Program-made: the position numbers and the translations under genes
Shown: positions 58,802-64,000 of the stretch, piece by piece
Numbering within the stretch: the first letter of the stretch is position 1
Layout of the letters: each line of letters opens with the position of its first letter
Assembly (NCBI RefSeq): GCF_021869535.1
Contig: NW_026262581.1
Coordinates: 76,165,955 to 76,229,954, forward strand
DNA: 64,000 nt
DNA from: Mytilus californianus
Taxonomy: Eukaryota; Mollusca; Bivalvia; Mytilida; Mytilidae
Reading direction: 5' to 3'
Notes under the pieces: model-generated
The model's database searches: none
What the model was told of the DNA's origin: nothing
Seen by the model: only the letters and a program-made list of their open reading frames with translations

Positions 58802-59302
58802 AAGATTATGTCATGTTTGTAGGTGATTATGGGATCCGTCACGGTACTGGATATCATTTACTTTCGAGTCAAATATTTTCCGGGGTGCTTTAGATAAAAA
58901 GGCATTGCTAGTTCTTTCTTTAGATTTTTTGTAATTTGGATATACGTTTTAGTATGTTATCAATCAAATATGAGAATTTAGTTCAAATCAGTGAACATGA
59001 ATTTGACAGTTAATGTCCGTTTAGAAATAAAAATATTTAACCAGGTTGCTAGGTTTTGAAAATGGAAAAAAAACCTCGAAAAAATACAAATATTTGTCTT
59101 TTGAAAATGGGAAAAAATATTTCTATTGTAACTTATTATCATATGTGGGTTATCAACATTGTATTATGTACAAGATATTAGAGAACATTCCTAGAATTCC
59201 TAGACTAATATTTCAAAGGAAGGATTCCCTGTTAATTTTATCTATTTTAGTGAAAAGGACAATGTTTTTGTTATTTGGCAGTAATAGTAATTTAAAAAAA
59301 AA
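58802..59302. other. No gene seen
   Basis: AT-rich downstream flank of the receptor. A duplicated word GAAAATGG-AAAAAA-T occurs at 59059 and 59104. Confidence 0.4.
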
Positions 59303-59880
59303 CGATGTAGTATGATTACTAATAAAACAAGTTTCCACCAGAGCAACAAAGGTCACCGTATCACCTTCAGCAATTTCAAAACAATACCGTATCGTAAGCT
59401 ATAATAATGAGACATGACAACACGTTTAATAATTTAAACGAGAAAACCAACGGCCTGATGCATGTACAAAACAATAATCGGAAAACAAATATGATAGACT
59501 GCGACCGACAACTACCACTAAATTAAAGGCTCCTCACTAGGGACAAGAGCATACAGAATGTGACGGGGTTAAAAATGTTTGCAATTGCTCTACCAATCCA
59601 CTAACACGAAACAGTGATGTAAGAACATCATTTTAAGACCAAACTATAAAAATCAATTGAAAAAGGCTGGATTTATCAGAACGACAAAAAGCACACAAAA
59701 AAAAACTAACCAAATGACTGAAGTCACAAACTACCGTTCTAAGAATACTTGCATTTACTAAATCAATTTCAAAGCCATCTACAATTAATAAATAAATTAT
59801 GTTTCCCTACTAAAGCCAATCATACAACATCCAATAGATTTAGTGCAAAGACGCCATCAACAGTTTGAGAATTAATTACC
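59303..59880 (+). repeat. Interspersed repeat M1, diverged copy
   Basis: Contains CGATGTAGTATGATTACTAA, GCTATAATAATGAGACATGA, AAACCAACGGCCTGATG, GGGACAAGAGCATACAGAAT and GACGGGGTTAAAAATGTT, in the usual M1 order with more substitutions than other copies. Confidence 0.65.
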
Positions 59881-61124
59881 TCGTACAATGTTAAAATATA
59901 TGTATCGACAGGATGTACAAAAATGATGTAGGACAGTTGGTGTTCATAACTGTTTAGGAATAAATTGTTAGTTATGTTTTAATTTATAAATAACAAAATC
60001 AATGTTAGTACCGATAAAAACAATATTAAAAGATCTTATAACAGAATCAAATGGAAAACCTTTTAGGATAAGATTTTCAGAAGGCACGATTAATTTACAT
60101 GAATAGTATCTTAATTTACGGGCTTTGTAAGATTACTTCCAATCTTTTAAAGCCTGTGGAATGAAAAGAACAAATAGAAGAACAGAAAATGCAATAGAAA
60201 AGTGTATATTGGCTTTAGTTTTACAAAGCCAATGTATATGGTTTTTTTAATATCAAATCAAAGCCAAATATCCAAAAATTTGAACTGATAAATAGGTTAA
60301 ACTGTCTACAAACTATGATTTAAAGTAAGTGAAATGTCTAGTTTGCGACGTTTAATCGACCCTTGTCTCTTTTTTTAATCACATTCCAAAATGACGTGTC
60401 GCGGATACTTAAATCAGTATCCTTGATCGAAATTATTCCAAACTGGTTTTGCTCGCGGGCTGTGAATACGGTATAAAACACCTATAATACGAAGTAGGTA
60501 TCACTACTCTACACTCAAATAATGGATGATTACTGTCATTTCAGAAATTATTGCGAGTTTTTTTTATAATGCTATTTGGTAAATATCGCAATGATAAGAA
60601 CTCGCAATTTGATATCTGATGCATATATATCGTAATTATTATTCTTGCAATATTGCGATAATTTATGCATGCACTGATGTGTGAATTTTCAGTATTTAGT
60701 TCTACTTTTTAGAATTTATCAATCTTGAATAATATCCCGTTTTTACATATTATATGGCGCAATTAAACTTTGAACTTTCACCTAGAATTATCCAGCGATA
60801 AAGGAGGGTGTTTATAAGGTTTATTGAAAGAATGATGGAAAGTAAAAATACTGTCGGATGAAGAGACAGGAAAATGTCTGCGTATCACAGATAAAATAAT
60901 GCATTATAAACAAACGAAAAGCTTGATATAACCCGTAAGGTCATGGTTGTTTATCATAAAAAGGGAATTATAAGAATTGAATGCTTCTTTTTATAGTTTT
61001 ATAGGGTTGTAAAAGTGTTGATCGTGCGCACAATTTGTTATATAAAGCGCATTCGCGCTTCATACAACATGTGCTTCCGTCAACATTTTCATTCAATTTT
61101 TTATTGTTTCTAGTTTGTATGATT
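59881..61124. other. No gene seen
   Basis: AT-rich sequence. TTGCGAGTT/AACTCGCAA and ATTGCGATAATT words at 60547-60670 suggest an old palindromic repeat, boundaries unclear. Confidence 0.4.
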
Positions 61125-62284
61125 GAGCCCCGTGGGTCTAATGAGATAATAAAGAGTAGTGGTTTATAAAATCTTGCCGACGAGATAGTAAGTCTAGCGC
61201 TGAGGATTTAAATTCTAGTGCTGAAGATGTTAAATAAGCGCTGGAGAAGTAAAGTCTAGCGCTGTAGTATAAGTTAGAAATACACAATTGGGAGTTTGGT
61301 TTCGCATTTTTGACCCGGTATATTTTCAAAATATGAAAGTTTTTGAGCAATGAAATTAATGCTAAGATAGCTGAAAAATAATATAGCCTTCAAATGTGGT
61401 TTATATAAACATCAAGATGTTTTTTGCATATTTTATGTGTCATTTTCTGTTTGACAGTCCGTATTTTTCACATCCAGAAATTATTGAAACGTGCTTTCCA
61501 ACAAAGTTTTTACATTCGAACTTTTCAATTCAAATTTATCGAAAAGTTAGGTGAAATGCATATGATTTCTATATGACATCTTGATAGATAAATGTCAATG
61601 GTTTTAGAAAAGGTATCACTCAAATGGATTGAAATCCTACTTTTGGCTAAATTTTGGGAACATTTGTGACATTTTTTGCAAATTTGTATTAAATAAATGC
61701 AGACTGCTGCCATTGTTACACCAAAAAGAGATTATATTTCACCATTTTAACTATTGGAAATCAAATCTAGGGAAGATGCTGTTGTCATACATATGCACAA
61801 ACATGACACATAAGCCTTAATTGTTAGAAAGCAAGGGGTGGTTAAAAATTATGAGTGTCAATTTCAAGATTTTCCTAACTGTGTACTGCTACCTTAAGTC
61901 AAGCGCTGAATATGTAGAGTCGCTGGAGAAGCAAAGTCCAGCGCTGGAGAAGCAACGCCTAGCGCTGTAGATATAAAGACCAGCGGACAGTAAAAGTAGA
62001 CGACTTTACATCTCCATCGTTGGAGTTAATATCTGAAGCGGCTTGACTGTGCATCTACAGCTCTGAAAGTTTAGATCTACAGCTCTGGACTGTACATCTC
62101 CTGCGCAGTACTTTATACGTACAGCGCTTGGTTTTATATCGATAGCGCTTAACTTTATATCGACAGCGCTTGACTCTTTATCTCCTGCGTTAGATTTAAT
62201 AGTTCCAGCATTAGACTTTCCATCTCGTTAGGTAGACTTTAAAAACACAGCTCTTTAGTATCTGTATAAGACCACGAGGGCTCC
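61125..62284. mobile_element. Foldback-like element with inverted 21 bp arrays
   Basis: The ends GAGCCCCGTGGGTCT (61125) and, inverted, GAGCCCTCGTGGTCT (62270-62284) begin ~75 bp inverted repeats that pass into arrays of a 21 bp unit. On the right (62001-62225) there are ~10 units approximating GACTTTACATCTCCAGCGCT. On the left the same unit is inverted (61189-61272 and 61898-62000). The left array is split by a 621 bp insert. Without the insert the element is ~540 bp and almost wholly palindromic in design, like foldback/Galileo-type transposons. No coding capacity. Confidence 0.75.
61273..61893. mobile_element. TTAA-flanked insert inside the foldback-like element
   Basis: The left GTTAGAAATACACAATTGGG and the reverse complement of the right end, GGTAGCAGTACACAGTTAGG, match at about 15 of 20 positions. 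The right flank is TTAA (61894-61897); the left flank is ATAA (61269-61272), one base off. The 21 bp array continues on both sides. A piggyBac-like non-autonomous origin is inferred. Small frames inside show no transposase. Confidence 0.6.
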
Positions 62285-62700
62285 ATATAAAACTTATGTC
62301 AAAACCAGAAACAAGTAAAAATTACAACCACTTAACAAAAAGTTCATGATGGTAGTATCTGATTGACTAGTTGAAAGTTATATTCGACAGTTGATCTCAA
62401 CATACAATCTCAGCCTGAACTACTTTATAACATATTCAGTTAAATAAAAGTATGTTCGTAAAGAATTAGAAAAAAACTGTTATTACACGTTTATCTATGG
62501 CATACCATTCTCCTATTAAACAAAATATTCACAGATTGACAATGAATTAATGAAAAGTCGACCTATCCTATCTATTTTTGATATTTTATACCAGAAAAGC
62601 TCAACAGGAAGTGCCAGTAAAGTTTTTTCTCGCTTTACCATTTGGTTGGGATTTGATGTTTTACCAGGCGTTTCTAGAGATGTAACACAGTACATGATGT
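62285..62700. other. No gene seen
   Basis: AT-rich spacer between the foldback-like element and repeat M2. Confidence 0.4.
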
Positions 62701-63235
62701 ATAAAATTGAGAATGAAAACGGGGACTGTGTCAAAGAGACAACAACCCAACCAAACAACAGAAAACAGCTCAAGGCCACCAATGGGTCTTCAACACAGCG
62801 AGAAAATCCCGTACCCGGAGTCGGTCTTCAGCTTGCTCCTAAACAAAAATGTATATTAGTTCAGCGAAAATGGACGTCACACTAAACTCCGAAACGTATA
62901 TACAAGACTAAAAAAAGCCAGAGGTTCCTCACTTGGGACAGGCGCAAAAATGCGGCGGAGTTAAACATGTTTTGTGAGATCTCAACCCTCCCCCTATATC
63001 TCTAGCTAATGTAGAATATACAACCACACAGCAATACGCACAATAAAACTCAGTTTAAAAGAAGTCCGAGTCCGATGTTAGAATAGGTAACAGAAGAAAC
63101 TAAGCAAAATGACAATGATCAACATAAATTAACAAAGTACTACTAGCAGTTACTGACATGCCAGCTCCAGACCTCAATTAAACTGATTGAAAGATAATGT
63201 CTTCATCATATGAAGATCAAGCACAATCTCTCCCG
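62701..63235 (+). repeat. Interspersed repeat M2, copy 2
   Basis: Collinear with 51301-51735: TGTGTCAAAGAGACAACAAC, TACCCGGAGTCGGTC, GAGGTTCCTCACTTGGGACA, ATCTCAACCCTCCCCC and GAAGTCCGAGTCCGATG. It extends further, through CTAGCAGTTACTGACATGCC. The short open frame across it is incidental. Confidence 0.75.
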
Positions 63236-63258
63236 TATACACTACTAACCAGTAAAAG

Positions 63259-64000
63259 TCTGAAATAAGCGGTATTTGTACTCGACTGTACTACTTTTTA
63301 CTCGACCATTCTGAATTGTCTGAATTTGCTCGATATTTCTCGACTCTAGACTGGACTATACTAAACAGTCTGAACAGTATTCGACCAGTTTTAAATCATT
63401 TTAATGAGTCTTAATTATACTCGACCCAAGTCTGAACCATACTCGACCAAGTCTGAACCGTACTCGACCAAGTCTGAACCATACTAGAACAAATCTGAAT
63501 GATACTCAATCAAGTCTTAAGCATACTAAACCAAGTCTAAACCATACTCCACCGTGTCTTAACTTTCCTCGACCTATTCATAATCTATCTGCCTTATCTT
63601 TTCTATTAAGAGTCTACTTTTACCAAATTTGTTTCCCTTGGCAAGAAATTTGACAAAGAGGTACTATATAAGAAATTGATTTGTCAGATAAAAAGAATCA
63701 ATGAAAGAAAAGATGGTTTATTAATGAATACATTATAGTTATAAATTCAAGATTGATAAATTAGAGGTTTATTGATTAAGTAAGGTTCAGACTTTGGTCG
63801 AGTGTGGTTCAGACTTTTGGTCGAGTATGGTTCAGACTTTGGTCGAGTATGGTTCAGACTTTAAAGTCCTTTGGTCGAGAATTGTTAAGACATTAAAAAC
63901 AGGTCGACATCTGGATAATTACAGGTCGAAAATGGGTTAAGACTGCTTCAGCCTAGTCGAGAATGAGTTCAGATTTTTTAATACAGTCAGGAAAAGGGTA
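63259..64000. mobile_element. Second foldback-like element with inverted 21 bp arrays (runs off window)
   Basis: The left array (63259-63574) approximates ACTCGACCAAGTCTGAACCA with a 21 bp period. The right array (63784 to the window edge) is the same unit inverted (TGGTTCAGACTTTGGTCGAG). The ~210 bp between is unique and AT-rich. The most regular units are nearest the middle of each arm, with divergence outward. Unrelated in sequence to 61125-62284 but identical in unit length and layout. The right end is outside the window. Confidence 0.75.

Noticed and set aside
62550..62885. 111-codon frame on the plus strand
   Set aside because: Half of it is the interspersed repeat M2; the predicted peptide is a translation of that repeat.

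Overview
The window looks like AT-rich, repeat-dense nuclear DNA of a bivalve mollusc, most likely a mussel (Mytilidae). The evidence is only from the sequence and from recognition of families: molluscan tandem-repeat-bearing elements, several interspersed families I recall as abundant in mussels, tRNA-derived SINEs, and Penelope-like retroelement fragments with a PMG-type reverse transcriptase motif. There are no bacterial operons, rRNA genes or CRISPR arrays. I see one convincing host gene in 64 kb: a rhodopsin-like G-protein-coupled receptor with a single coding exon at 57605-58609, with an upstream splice acceptor and a downstream AATAAA.

Bases 1-22000 are a stack of mobile DNA. At least five sequence-unrelated families share one design: a hairpin at one or both ends around 150-168 bp tandem monomers. 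Examples are 1-1016 and its fuller relative at 15037-16117, 1757-3110, 3715-5209, 20000-20618, and the hairpin-ended element at 11990-12704. The design recalls molluscan 'pearl' and Helitron-like non-autonomous elements. A dead LINE starting at 10766 is split by a 3.5 kb element with ~440 bp inverted repeats (11452-14977) and by one of the hairpin/tandem elements (15037-16117). A 479 bp near-perfect palindrome abuts its 3' end. At 20.6-22.0 kb two MITEs with TTA/TAA flanks sit at different places in two copies of a local duplication.

Bases 22000-45000 hold direct duplications, a 30 bp minisatellite, three copies of a tRNA-derived SINE with an (ATC)n tail, a frame-broken Penelope-like element at 30500-32815 carrying a clean 571 bp MITE insertion, hammerhead-ribozyme-like motifs, and a ~0.9 kb duplication at 41.4-44.3 kb. 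Bases 45000-57500 hold the best-preserved Penelope-like reverse transcriptase (48134-49180, catalytic YIDD kept), an interrupted 41 bp minisatellite, a piggyBac-like MITE with TTAA flanks (53494-54116), and a perfect 40 bp hairpin (55132-55228).

Bases 57500-64000 hold the receptor gene and two elements whose arms are inverted arrays of 21 bp repeats (61125-62284, itself invaded by a TTAA-flanked insert, and 63259 to the window edge). These resemble foldback transposons and are the best candidates here for something undescribed. Boundaries were read by eye and no database search was possible, so family names are from memory and ends may be off by a few to tens of bases.
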